From JACMLD01 sp963705285 (GTDB taxonomy: Bacteria > Bacteroidota > Bacteroidia > Chitinophagales > Chitinophagaceae), in contig OY970066.1 of the NCBI GenBank assembly GCA_963705285.1, forward strand, positions 4,030,001 to 4,094,000: a stretch of DNA of 64,000 bases, written 5' to 3'. A model generated the notes under the pieces. That model saw only the letters and a list, made by a program, of their open reading frames with translations. It was not told where the DNA came from and did not search any database. Below, piece after piece: positions 1 through 8,785 of the stretch. The position numbers and the translations under genes are program-made. Numbering within the stretch: position 1 is the first letter of the stretch; every line of letters starts with the position of its first letter.

Positions 1-615
1 GATTTTATTTTAAGCCTGGACGCAGATGAAACACTCGATGAACAGCTGGTACAAGCTATTCTCGCGATAAAAGGCAATTTTACTGCTGATGCTTATTCAA
101 TGAACCGTTGCACCAATTACTGCGGAAAATATATACGCAATGGAACATGGTACCCCGATAAAAAGATCCGTTTGTTCAACCGGCGCGTAGCACATTGGGG
201 CGGTGCCAATCCGCACGAAAAAATTGAAATGGAAGCTTCTGCCCGGGTGACACATCTCAGGGGAGATATATTGCATTATTCGTTTCCGACCATTGAATCG
301 CATGTGATAAAAAATAACCGTTACAGTACCATGGCTGCAAAAGCCCTGCATGCGGGCGGCAAAAAAAGTTCGTGGTTTAAGATACTCGTCAATCCGTTAT
401 GGGCCTTTGTTCATTGCTATCTTATCAGGCTCGGTTTCCTTGACGGTTACCTTGGTTTTTCCATTGCTATCAATTCTGCACACGGAACATTTCTTAAGTA
501 CATGAAACTGTACCACCTCCAGCACCACCAACAAATCAAAGAACTGGCCGGCGAAACTACCATTACCCCCATGATGCAAAATGAACAACATGAAAAAATG
601 GTTAACAATTTATAG
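1..615 (+). CDS. glycosyltransferase family 2, 3' part (5' end outside window)
   Basis: The reading frame is open from the first base, so the gene starts upstream of the window. The visible part opens with DFILSLDADE, the metal-binding DxD segment of GT-A fold family 2 glycosyltransferases of the WaaE/KdtX-like type. It continues with WYPDKKIRLFNR, also typical of that group. These enzymes transfer a sugar from a nucleotide-sugar donor to a lipid- or LPS-linked acceptor at the inner face of the cytoplasmic membrane. The acceptor cannot be deduced here. The nucleotide-binding N-terminus is not in view. Stop at 613-615. The next gene follows after 184 bp with its own promoter-like box, so this is probably the last gene of its transcript. 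Confidence 0.8.
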   Translation, partial: DFILSLDADETLDEQLVQAILAIKGNFTADAYSMNRCTNYCGKYIRNGTWYPDKKIRLFNRRVAHWGGANPHEKIEMEASARVTHLRGDILHYSFPTIESHVIKNNRYSTMAAKALHAGGKKSSWFKILVNPLWAFVHCYLIRLGFLDGYLGFSIAINSAHGTFLKYMKLYHLQHHQQIKELAGETTITPMMQNEQHEKMVNNL

Positions 616-720
616 TTTCCTTCCCCGGTAGCCATCCATTACGCACCAGATTTTCAAACGGTTGGCACATCTTCACAAAATGCTTATTTTTAAAAGCGTC
701 GTTTATCAACGCTGCGCTAA

Positions 721-728
721 TATGTTTG
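721..728 (+). promoter_or_regulatory. Bacteroidota-type -7 box upstream of beta-propeller gene
   Basis: TATGTTTG matches the TAnnTTTG consensus exactly. It lies 71 bp before the ATG at 800. No convincing -33 TTTG is found at the usual distance, so the call is moderate. Confidence 0.4.
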
Positions 729-799
729 TTGTACACAACGAGCGCGTGAACAATTTTAACACAGCTGTTCATTTTTAAGAACATTTTAATGTCATTAAT

Positions 800-1909
800 A
801 TGCCAAGTCTTGCCACATTACCGCTTCCTGTAAGATTTTTTCTTGTATCGGTTTTCGCTGTCCTGCAATTGCAGGCGCAACCATCAAAAAAATATTTGTA
901 TGTAATTGAGCCGGGTATACGTAATTATGTTGAGTATGGCGGGCATGGTATACTGGTGTATGATATCGACAGGCACTACGCGCTTATCAAACGCATCCCT
1001 ACCAGCAGCCTCGACAGTACCGGCCATCCATCAAATGTGAAAGGTGTTTGTGTAAGCCTGGCAACGCAGTGCATATATGTTAGCACCATTAAAAGCCTCA
1101 TGTGCATCAGCCTGCAGTCTGAAAAACTGGTATGGGAAAAAATATTTGAGAAAGGATGTGATCGCATGGCCATCTCTAATGACGGCCTTACCATTTTTCA
1201 ACCTTCGTTTGAGAATGACCGTTGGTATGTGGTAGATGCCCGTACAGGCAAACTGAAAGATGAAGTTATACTGAACAGCAAAGCACACAACACCGTTTTT
1301 GCCATCAACAGTAAAGCAGTATATATGGAAGGCCTGGCATCGCCTTATCTCACCATTATTAACCCGTTGCAGCTTTCGGAAAAAAGAACTGCCGGACCGT
1401 TTACCGATATGATACGGCCGTTTACCATCAATGGCAAACAAACGCTGGTGTTTGCCAACGTAAACAAACTGCTGGGTTTTGAGGTGGGCGATTTAACAAC
1501 CGGTAAAATGTTACACCGTGTAGAAGTAAAAGGCTATCAGCAGGGAATGATTAAACGTCATGGTTGCCCCAGCCACGGCATTGCACTTTCACCCAATGAA
1601 AAAGAATTGTGGCTGGCAGATGGTGCCAATCAGCTGCTGCACGTATTTGATGCTACAGTGATGCCGCCGGTTCAGACAAGCAGCATTGCGCTGCGCGACC
1701 AGCCAGGCTGGATTACTTTTAGCATGGATGGGAAATATGTTTTCTCCAGTACGGGCGAAATAATCAATGCAGCTTCAAAAAAAATTGTCACAAGTCTCGC
1801 CGATGAAAAGGGTGGCATTGTGCAAAGCGAAAAGATGGTGGAGATTCATTTTAAAAACGGCAAAGCCGTAGCCAAAGGCGATCAGTTTGGTTTAGGTCGG
1901 GTGAAATAG
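800..1909 (+). CDS. secreted YVTN/SMP-30-like beta-propeller protein
   Basis: A 369-residue protein with an N-terminal signal peptide (hydrophobic FFLVSVFAVLQLQAQ, cleavage after AQ). The rest is a run of beta-rich blades. It includes LYVIEPG near the start, WYVVDARTGKL, HGIALSPNEKELWLADG and GWITFSMDGKYVFSSTGE, which resemble YVTN-type seven-bladed propeller repeats. No catalytic motif is recognised, so the function is unknown; extracytoplasmic binding or a scaffold role is likely. The next gene also encodes a secreted propeller-like protein but is separated by a 450 bp repeat-rich gap, so common transcription is unlikely. The start is the only ATG that leaves a sensible signal peptide. Confidence 0.75.
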   Translation: MPSLATLPLPVRFFLVSVFAVLQLQAQPSKKYLYVIEPGIRNYVEYGGHGILVYDIDRHYALIKRIPTSSLDSTGHPSNVKGVCVSLATQCIYVSTIKSLMCISLQSEKLVWEKIFEKGCDRMAISNDGLTIFQPSFENDRWYVVDARTGKLKDEVILNSKAHNTVFAINSKAVYMEGLASPYLTIINPLQLSEKRTAGPFTDMIRPFTINGKQTLVFANVNKLLGFEVGDLTTGKMLHRVEVKGYQQGMIKRHGCPSHGIALSPNEKELWLADGANQLLHVFDATVMPPVQTSSIALRDQPGWITFSMDGKYVFSSTGEIINAASKKIVTSLADEKGGIVQSEKMVEIHFKNGKAVAKGDQFGLGRVK

Positions 1910-1911
1910 AG

Positions 1912-2000
1912 AAAGTTCTCAAGTTCTGAAGTTTTGAAGTTCTGAAGTTCTCAAGTTCTGAAGTTCCCAAGTTCTCAAGTTTGCTAGTTCAGTAGTTTGT
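1912..2000 (+). repeat. octamer array (AAGTTCTN) after the propeller gene
   Basis: About nine imperfect direct copies of AAGTTCTG/AAGTTCTC begin within a few bases of the stop at 1909. They decay into AGTTCAGTAGTTTGTTAG. No matching reverse-complement arm is seen downstream in this gap. This is one of a family of private-word arrays at gene ends in the window. Bases 2000-2120 hold nothing recognisable. Confidence 0.85.
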
Positions 2001-2120
2001 TAGTTGGGCTTTCATGCTCTTAGAGCATTCATTGGTTCGTGATTACTTGCCAAGGATGTATCGACCAATTTTCAAACATAGTTGCGGTGACCTGTTTGTG
2101 CCAGTTATTCAATTCCCCTA

Positions 2121-2280
2121 ACCAACGCTGCGTTCGCTGCCTCTTTGCTGTCCGCTGCGTGAAACAAGGGTGGCGAAGTGTTTGTGTCAGCTATGTAATG
2201 TGCATAACCAACGCTGCGTTCGCTGCCTCTTTGCTGTCCGCTGCGTGAAAAGCTGCCTCTTTGCTGTCCGCTGCGTGAAA
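2121..2280 (+). repeat. GC-rich composite repeat, two copies plus a 30 bp tandem partial copy
   Basis: The unit starting ACCAACGCTGCGTTCGCTGC and ending GCTGCGTGAAA occurs at 2121 and at 2207 (period 86). Its last 30 bases (2221-2250) are exactly duplicated except for one base at 2251-2280. The TGCGTGAAAC end also occurs near 56399. It is related in composition (GCTGC, CGC, GAAA) to the larger arrays at 20.3 and 32.1 kb. Confidence 0.85.
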
Positions 2281-2298
2281 CCATCTTGATAATGCCGC

Positions 2299-2306
2299 TA
2301 CTTTTG
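2299..2306 (+). promoter_or_regulatory. -7 box upstream of the FG-GAP gene
   Basis: TACTTTTG matches TAnnTTTG exactly, 56 bp before the ATG at 2362 and just after the GC-rich repeat. The same octamer precedes the TonB receptor at 26585. Confidence 0.45.
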
Positions 2307-2361
2307 TAGATTCGCTGGCTGTATTATTGAAGCACCAAGTTGTATCACTAAAAGAATTGCC

Positions 2362-3555
2362 ATGCCTCCCATTTGTTGGAAACGCTTTTGTTATCAGTTT
2401 GGCTTTATTATCTTGTTTGCATTGCCACCCGCCGTATTTGCGCAGCAGCCATCTGACGCAACGGTACCGCAGTTTACAAAACATATCATATACCCCGATT
2501 TTATTTCAGAAGGCGTGGCCGTGGCGGATATTAACAAAGACGGCATCACCGATATTATTGCCGGCGCTTACTGGTTTGAAGCACCCCGCTGGAACAAACA
2601 TGAAATAGCACCTTTCAAAAAGTATGATCCATCTACTCAATTCAGCAATACGTTTTTAAATTTTACTTTGGATGTTGACCAGGATGGCTGGACTGACATA
2701 ATACGCATCAGCTTACCCGGTGAGGAAGCGGTTTGGTATAAAAACCCCGGCAATAGTACTGGTTACTGGGCAATGCATTTGTTGTTAAACAATGCAGGCA
2801 ATGAATCGCCCGCATTTGTTGATATTGATGGCAATGGCCGCGCAGACCTGGTGTGCAATGACCCAGCTGCCAAAGAAATGATCTGGTTACAATCGCCCGA
2901 CACAAAAGGCGATACCGTATGGCAAAGGCATGTGATTGCCAAAGGCGATATGCCAACAACCGGCCGCTATGCACATGGGCTGGGTTGGGGAGATATGAAT
3001 GCCGATGGCAGGAAAGATATCATAGTAACCAGTGGATGGTGGGAATGCCCTGCCCATCCTGCGCAAGGTGCCTGGGTTTTTCACCCCGCAGATTTTGGAG
3101 ACGACTGCTCACAGATGTATACCATTGATCTGAATGGCGACAACCGGCCCGACCTAATAAGCGCATCGGCACACAATTACGGAATCTGGTGGCACAGCAC
3201 AACAGGCAGCACCAACGGCCGCGAGGTTTGGCAGCACCATACCATTTTTGAAAAGTTTTCGCAAAGCCACGGGCTTTCCCTGGCAGATGTTAATTCAGAC
3301 GGCTACCCCGACCTGGTAACCGGCAAACGTTATTTTGCCCACAACGGTAAAGACCCCGGCGCGCTGGAACCCGCTGTTTTATATTGGTTTGAATACAAGC
3401 CGGGCAAAACACCGCAATGGATTCCCCACCTGATAGACAATAACTCCGGCGTGGGTTTGCAGGTGCTGGTGCAAGACATTAACCGCGATGGGCGGGCAGA
3501 TATCATTGTATCAAACAAAAAAGGCGTTTTCTTTTTTGAGCAACGGCAGCAATAA
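2362..3555 (+). CDS. secreted FG-GAP/VCBS-repeat protein
   Basis: A 397-residue protein with a signal peptide (hydrophobic stretch ending PPAVFAQQ). It then has about six to seven repeats of the calcium-binding loop DxDxDGxxD: VADINKDGITD, DVDQDGWTD, DIDGNGRAD, DMNADGRKD, DLNGDNRPD, DVNSDGYPD and DINRDGRAD. Several loops are followed by a tryptophan-rich segment such as IVTSGWWE. This is the FG-GAP/VCBS propeller seen in many secreted Bacteroidota proteins and in integrin-alpha-like propellers. No enzymatic domain is present, so it probably binds ligand or carbohydrate outside the cell. No C-terminal sorting domain is apparent. The stop lies 15 bp before a perfect 10 bp inverted repeat. Confidence 0.85.
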   Translation: MPPICWKRFCYQFGFIILFALPPAVFAQQPSDATVPQFTKHIIYPDFISEGVAVADINKDGITDIIAGAYWFEAPRWNKHEIAPFKKYDPSTQFSNTFLNFTLDVDQDGWTDIIRISLPGEEAVWYKNPGNSTGYWAMHLLLNNAGNESPAFVDIDGNGRADLVCNDPAAKEMIWLQSPDTKGDTVWQRHVIAKGDMPTTGRYAHGLGWGDMNADGRKDIIVTSGWWECPAHPAQGAWVFHPADFGDDCSQMYTIDLNGDNRPDLISASAHNYGIWWHSTTGSTNGREVWQHHTIFEKFSQSHGLSLADVNSDGYPDLVTGKRYFAHNGKDPGALEPAVLYWFEYKPGKTPQWIPHLIDNNSGVGLQVLVQDINRDGRADIIVSNKKGVFFFEQRQQ

Positions 3556-3569
3556 TATTGTTGCCATGG

Positions 3570-3596
3570 TTTTAAGCGTAGAACGCACGCTTAAAA
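3570..3596 (+). terminator. perfect 10 bp inverted repeat after the FG-GAP gene
   Basis: TTTTAAGCGT and ACGCTTAAAA are separated by seven bases, 15 bp past the stop codon. No T-run follows on the plus strand, so this is a terminator-like or 3'-end hairpin rather than a textbook terminator. The rest of 3597-3896 holds no gene or clear motif. A weak TATCTTTA box at 3730-3737 is a possible promoter for the operon that follows. Confidence 0.4.
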
Positions 3597-3896
3597 ACAG
3601 TAGTTGTACGCTCTCTTTCTGCTCATTGTGAAGTACCTTTAAGCTGCAGGACCTATCCATTGTCGTTATACAACAAATAATTGTTGCTGCCAGTTACTCA
3701 TTGGCTACTTTTTACGACCAATACGATAGTATCTTTATGGCTATTGCCAATCTACGACCCTCTGAACCGTTTATCAATCCCCATGACAACTCCTGGCCTG
3801 TACCTGGCATATTAAAACTGTGCCTTCAATAATCTCGATAACCTTGCGTTGCAACATGCATCCCGAACGGGACGGTGTTGATTAAAATGTACTGCT

Positions 3897-5438
3897 ATGT
3901 ATGATGTTTTTGTGAGCTATTCTACCCGTGGTGCCACCACCAAAGAATGGGTGGTAAAATTTGTGGAAGATTTGAAAAAATATTTCTCGCTCAAGTATGA
4001 TACTGAGTTATCGGTATGGTTTGCTTTGAAGGAAAACGAAACGGGCGACAATTACCGCGATGAGATCAACGAGGCGCTTAAAACCACGCCTATATTCCTG
4101 ATGATACTTGATCCCAAGTATATTATTGATAACCCCCAAACCCTTGCCGAAGTAAATGAATACAAAAGGGTGAGGAATGAGCTGAAAGAGCCGGAGCATT
4201 TTCTAAAGATTATCCGCTGGAAGGGCAGTAAAGAAAAAGAGCTGATCAGTTACGTGAACAGTGAAATTGTTTACACAGCCGTAACCCGCATGAATGCAGA
4301 CGGTAATGAAGAAGATTACAACCCCAATGACTACATCAACGAAGTACAGAACATTGCAAAAGCCGTACGCAAACGCCAGGTAGAACAATCGCGCCTGCGC
4401 AGTGCGCAAAAACTCCTGCAAAGACTAAAGGAGCTGGAAGCTGTACCAAAAATATTTGTGGCGCTGGGATATGCTGGTTCAAAAGATGCGCGTTCAACGT
4501 TTATTAACCAGCTCTCCAAAACAATCAGCCGCGCGGCTAATCTTAAAAATGCCCGCATCATACCCGATGACTTTACCTTTAACCTGCTGAGCTACGAAGA
4601 GCTGACGGAACTTTTTTATGAAGAGAATAAATATGGGCGCCAATGCCTCGACGCCATGCTGGCCACCAGCAGCGCGGCTATACTATTATTGATGAGCGAT
4701 ACCATCAGCGAAGCGGAAGACCTGCTTACGCAAATTCAATTTCAGCTGGGCCCTGTTAAAGAGGCTGCGCAAACGAAGAAATTACCGCTGCACATTTATT
4801 CAGATTTACCCAAAGAAATTTACGCACTGGCAGAGTATAAAAATGAGCTCGACAATGATATCTACGCTTCTTATGCAAACATCAGCATTGTAAAAGGCAT
4901 CGATATGAATGCCTTTATACAAGACTACCTGAAAGATCTGGAAGGTATACTGGGCAATAAGTCTGCGGTGCCGCAGGTTGCCGACAAACACATATATATT
5001 ATTGAACACCACAGTGTAGATGATGCAGCATCAGAAACAGAAGCGGAAATGAAAAAAAGGCTGGATGCAGAAAAACAGCACCGTCGCGCACTTAGGAAAT
5101 ATTTGTTTGATAAAAAATTTGTGTTGATACCCTACTTGCAAAACAATGCCAATCTTAAAGATGCGGTGGATTATCACAGAAATTCATTGAACCTCAGCGA
5201 TGGTATTATTATTTACAGGGGCATACGTGAAGATGAGATGTGGTGCCAGCAGCAACAGGCCGATGCGTACAATATATTACTTGGCTTAAATAAAACAAAG
5301 GCTATTGAGAAAGCCGTATACGTTGATGAGTTACAGGAAGTGCGCGATCCGGAAGAGTATTTTTATTTTAATTACGATGTGTTGCTGAACCTGCCCAACG
5401 ATGTAGACAAATTCATATGGAAGATTCAACAACACTAA
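3897..5438 (+). CDS. TIR-domain protein with two further Rossmann-like modules
   Basis: A 513-residue protein without signal peptide or membrane segment, so cytoplasmic. Residues 1-160 are a TIR domain. The first strand is MYDVFVSYST, followed by SVWFALKENETGDNYRDEI and FLMILDPKYI. A glutamate in AEVNEYKRV lies where TIR NADases carry their catalytic Glu. Residues about 185-350 (KIFVALGYAG, AAILLLMSDT) and 364-500 (KHIYIIEHHS, LSDGIIIYRG) look like two more alpha/beta modules of TIR-like or DUF4062-like type. TIR proteins next to NTPase sensors typically hydrolyse NAD+ or make cyclic ADP-ribose signals. Its stop overlaps, or is 2 bp from, the start of the STAND gene, so the two are translationally coupled. 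A role as effector is inferred; the catalytic Glu assignment is tentative. Confidence 0.8.
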   Translation: MYDVFVSYSTRGATTKEWVVKFVEDLKKYFSLKYDTELSVWFALKENETGDNYRDEINEALKTTPIFLMILDPKYIIDNPQTLAEVNEYKRVRNELKEPEHFLKIIRWKGSKEKELISYVNSEIVYTAVTRMNADGNEEDYNPNDYINEVQNIAKAVRKRQVEQSRLRSAQKLLQRLKELEAVPKIFVALGYAGSKDARSTFINQLSKTISRAANLKNARIIPDDFTFNLLSYEELTELFYEENKYGRQCLDAMLATSSAAILLLMSDTISEAEDLLTQIQFQLGPVKEAAQTKKLPLHIYSDLPKEIYALAEYKNELDNDIYASYANISIVKGIDMNAFIQDYLKDLEGILGNKSAVPQVADKHIYIIEHHSVDDAASETEAEMKKRLDAEKQHRRALRKYLFDKKFVLIPYLQNNANLKDAVDYHRNSLNLSDGIIIYRGIREDEMWCQQQQADAYNILLGLNKTKAIEKAVYVDELQEVRDPEEYFYFNYDVLLNLPNDVDKFIWKIQQH

Positions 5439-8400
5439 ATATGGAGGCAACGGTAGACGTTGCGCTGAAAGATACCCAGGAAGATGAGTATTATGGCAAT
5501 GTTGTGCAAGAGGGTGTTAAGAAAACATTCAAACTGCTGAGGGAAAATCCATACCCTGGCCTTCGTCCGTTTAAAACATCAGAGTCGAATGTTTTTTTTG
5601 GCCGAAAGGAAATCACATTCGAGCTCATATCACGCCTGGCCACCAACCGCTTTCTGGCAGTGCTGGGCGCCTCCGGTTCCGGAAAATCTTCACTGGTAAG
5701 AGCAGGCTTATTACCCGGGTTAAAAACATTGCCGGGTAAACATTCACTATGGAAAGTAGCCATTTGCAGACCTGGTAAAAATCCATTCGGCAATCTGGCT
5801 ATTGCTATAGGCAAAGCAGGTATAGCGCCTTCTGCTTCTAACCTGGAGATATGGAAATCCATTTCAAGCAGTTCATACGGGTTTGAAGAAATGTACCAGG
5901 GATTGAAAACGCCCGATGCTTACAATACGCTGATTATAATCGACCAGTTTGAAGAGTTGTTCAGGTTTAAAAAAGACAATGGCACCTCTGGCAAGAACGA
6001 TGCCGCGCTTTTTGTAAAAATGCTGATTGACATCAGCAAGGTCGAAACCATGAACACCTATGTCATGATCACGATGCGCTCTGAGTACCTGGGCGATTGC
6101 GTACAGTTTCCAGATTTGGTAGAAGAAATCAACAGCGGGCAATTTCTGGTGCCGCGGTTAAAGATCAACCAGTTGAAGGACGCCATTATGGAGCCCGCAG
6201 GTTTTGCCAATGCCTCGGTAGACCCCATTTGTGCAAACCGCTTGGTGGGGGAGGTGGGAGATGATATGGATCAGTTGCCGGTATTGCAGCATGCATTGCG
6301 CAGATCTTTTGAAGAAGCGAAGAAACACAAAGAAGAACGCCAGGGGATAAGGGTTACCTACGCAGATTATCATGTTATCGGGCGAATGGAAGATGCGCTC
6401 GACAAACATGCGGAAGAGATCATGGAGGGCTTTACCGAAAGCCAGCGAAAGTATTGCCGCATGCTTTTTCAGTCTATTACAGACAGGGCAACAGACGGAA
6501 GGGGCATCAGGCGGCCATTGAGTTTTGCCACTATCTATAAAATATGCACCGAAATTAAAAGTGCGGGCGAGACCGGGCAGCAGATAGAAGCAGACCTCCG
6601 TAAAGTAATTGAATCTTTCAGGGCCGACAGCGTTAATTTTTTGATGCCGCCAGACCATGTGCCTTTGCGCGACAATACAGAAATAGATATCTCTCATGAA
6701 AGCCTGATGCGCATCTGGAAACAATTGCTGCACTGGATTGAAAAAGAAGCACGCGATGCGGATCTGCTGAAATTATTACTGGCCAAAGAAGAAAGTGAAT
6801 ACATAACAGGCGGGCGCTTGCTTTCTTACCAGGAATGGGCAGCAGCCAAACGGAATGCTTTTACCTGGGCGGGCATTTATAAACCAGCCGGTGTGACCGG
6901 TGACGAATACACGAAAACTTTTACGTCGCGCATTGGGTTGATAGATGAAAGCGTTGACAAGTTTAATAAGGACAAGGACGAAGAAAGGCTTGAACAGGAA
7001 AAAAAATTGATGGCACAACGGGAGAAAGCCCGCCGCCGCCTTATTTGGATCATCTTAATAGGCTTGGTTTGCCTTGCCATAGCGCTGGTTGCCATTAACC
7101 AGATAAGCACCAACCATAAACTGGATGCCAATAACAAGATTGTTGATGCTGCCAATGCTGCATTGACTAGAAAAAGCGATTCGCTGGATGCAAAGGTGCA
7201 TGAAGCCCGCGAGCTGAATAAAAGGCTTGAAACAAACCGGCTATCACTGGAAAAGAGCAACAGTGAATTGAATGCGAAACAGCTGCAACTGGTGCTGCAG
7301 AACGCCCGAATTGCCCGGGATAGTGCCATTCTGAGGAAAAAAAATATTGACCTCAACGATGCGGTGTATACTTTACAAAAAAACCAGGCGGCATTGAACT
7401 CAGCCTATGACTCATTGCGCGAGTCGACTAAAAAACTTGAAACCACTACCCAAACCGCACAAAGCCTGCAAAACCTGGCGCTGGCAGTAAAACATGCCGA
7501 GAAATCTCTGTCCATTCCGGATTACGATGAAGACAGGCGAAATATAAAAACGCAGCTGGCACTCGTATCTTATAAACTATTACAGGAGGCGGGCGATACA
7601 GAATTAAACAAACTGCAGCCACAAATTTATACCGGGTTATACAACGCAATTAAAGGTACGTCTGCCGCCCCGGTACAACAGTTGCGTATAAACGCAGATA
7701 TACAGGGTTCAGACCGGCTGTTGGTGGCAAATTCTACGCTTGGCAGCAATCACTCGCATGTTATTTACATGACAGCAGAAGACAGAAATTTGTATTCCTA
7801 TAATCTTTCCACCAATAAACAGGAAAAGAGCGATATCTATAAAAATAAAAACCTGATATCCATAGAAGCAGACAAACAGGGCAAGTGGCTGGCGATAAAT
7901 ATGCTGAGTAACCAATTGTTGCTGCGCAACCTGCAGGGGAAGGTGCCCGCAGATACTGTGCTAACCTTTGCAGGCACGGTGCGGTGCTCTAGGTTTACGC
8001 CAGATGGTAACACGTTGTTTGTATTTACCAAAGACACCGTGCTGCACAGGATTGACATGCGGAACCTGAAAAACAGCATTACACATGTAAGTAACAAAAT
8101 AAAAATCATGGTAGAAGATCTGGCCGTTAGTCAGTCTACGCTGTATGCCGTGGGTGCCAATGGCAACGTGGTAAGATGGTCGCTGGCAGACATGCGGTTT
8201 GAAAAATCTGCCGACATAAATGTACCCAAGAATGTTAACAGCATGAATTATTACCAGTTTAATAACGAAAAAGAACAAGTAAGCATTGCCAGAAAATACA
8301 GGGGCACGCGTATAGCCTGTAACGATGAAGGCAACCTGGTGGTTTGGGGTAATGAAGGGGGAGAAGTGTTTTATTATAAAAAAAATGCAGGAACGTTTGG

Positions 8401-8785
8401 GGGATTAAATTTGGCAAGGTTCAATGGCCCTATTACAGATATTGCATTCAGTGAATCGGGTAAATACCTGGCCATAGCCAGCTACAACCGCTCCGTGAAG
8501 GTATTCCAGATTGCTAGTTTAGAGTCTGAAGCACCTATGGAACTCAACGACAACGACGGCCCGGTAACTTCCATATTTTTTGCGCATGGCAATAGTGATC
8601 AACAGGTAGAAAATTTATACGCGCTTACCAGCCCGGGCAATATCAGGGTATACCCCATGGATTTGCAGCACCTGGCATGTTTGCTGGAAGGCGCCGGCAA
8701 CCGTAAACCCGGAGTTGAAGAACAACGCCGCTATTTTGATCCACTGGCAATTAAAAAAATAAACGAACCGGCATGCAAAAAATGA
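5417..8785 (+). CDS. membrane-anchored STAND NTPase (nSTAND1) with WD40-like C-terminus
   Basis: A 1122-residue protein. NPYPGLRPF and VFFGRKEI (45-65), the P-loop LGASGSGKSSLVRAGLLPGL (83-102) and Walker B TLIIIDQFEELF (171-182) define the nSTAND1 domain. It is followed by a helical region with the conserved ISHESLMRIWKQL motif. Basic residues KARRR precede a single membrane helix at about 542-562, which predicts the NTPase in the cytoplasm. A coiled coil (about 565-690, many 'LDAKV/LNKRL' heptads) and a beta-propeller-like region with WD40 features (about 740-1122, e.g. DIAFSESGKYLAIASYNRSV) follow. Start 5417 overlaps the TIR gene by 22 bp; an in-frame ATG at 5441 is an alternative. The 3' end overlaps the next gene by 13 bp. 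In known systems such proteins sense a target through the C-terminal repeats and activate an effector. Confidence 0.88.
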   Translation: MEDSTTLNMEATVDVALKDTQEDEYYGNVVQEGVKKTFKLLRENPYPGLRPFKTSESNVFFGRKEITFELISRLATNRFLAVLGASGSGKSSLVRAGLLPGLKTLPGKHSLWKVAICRPGKNPFGNLAIAIGKAGIAPSASNLEIWKSISSSSYGFEEMYQGLKTPDAYNTLIIIDQFEELFRFKKDNGTSGKNDAALFVKMLIDISKVETMNTYVMITMRSEYLGDCVQFPDLVEEINSGQFLVPRLKINQLKDAIMEPAGFANASVDPICANRLVGEVGDDMDQLPVLQHALRRSFEEAKKHKEERQGIRVTYADYHVIGRMEDALDKHAEEIMEGFTESQRKYCRMLFQSITDRATDGRGIRRPLSFATIYKICTEIKSAGETGQQIEADLRKVIESFRADSVNFLMPPDHVPLRDNTEIDISHESLMRIWKQLLHWIEKEARDADLLKLLLAKEESEYITGGRLLSYQEWAAAKRNAFTWAGIYKPAGVTGDEYTKTFTSRIGLIDESVDKFNKDKDEERLEQEKKLMAQREKARRRLIWIILIGLVCLAIALVAINQISTNHKLDANNKIVDAANAALTRKSDSLDAKVHEARELNKRLETNRLSLEKSNSELNAKQLQLVLQNARIARDSAILRKKNIDLNDAVYTLQKNQAALNSAYDSLRESTKKLETTTQTAQSLQNLALAVKHAEKSLSIPDYDEDRRNIKTQLALVSYKLLQEAGDTELNKLQPQIYTGLYNAIKGTSAAPVQQLRINADIQGSDRLLVANSTLGSNHSHVIYMTAEDRNLYSYNLSTNKQEKSDIYKNKNLISIEADKQGKWLAINMLSNQLLLRNLQGKVPADTVLTFAGTVRCSRFTPDGNTLFVFTKDTVLHRIDMRNLKNSITHVSNKIKIMVEDLAVSQSTLYAVGANGNVVRWSLADMRFEKSADINVPKNVNSMNYYQFNNEKEQVSIARKYRGTRIACNDEGNLVVWGNEGGEVFYYKKNAGTFGGLNLARFNGPITDIAFSESGKYLAIASYNRSVKVFQIASLESEAPMELNDNDGPVTSIFFAHGNSDQQVENLYALTSPGNIRVYPMDLQHLACLLEGAGNRKPGVEEQRRYFDPLAIKKINEPACKK

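Noticed and set aside
2191..2484. 97-codon minus-strand frame over the GC-rich repeat
   Set aside because: Arises from the tandem repeat (ADSKEAAFHAADSKEAA) and overlaps the FG-GAP gene.
6158..6733. 191-codon minus-strand frame antisense to the STAND gene
   Set aside because: Composition and lack of motifs indicate a shadow of the STAND coding sequence.
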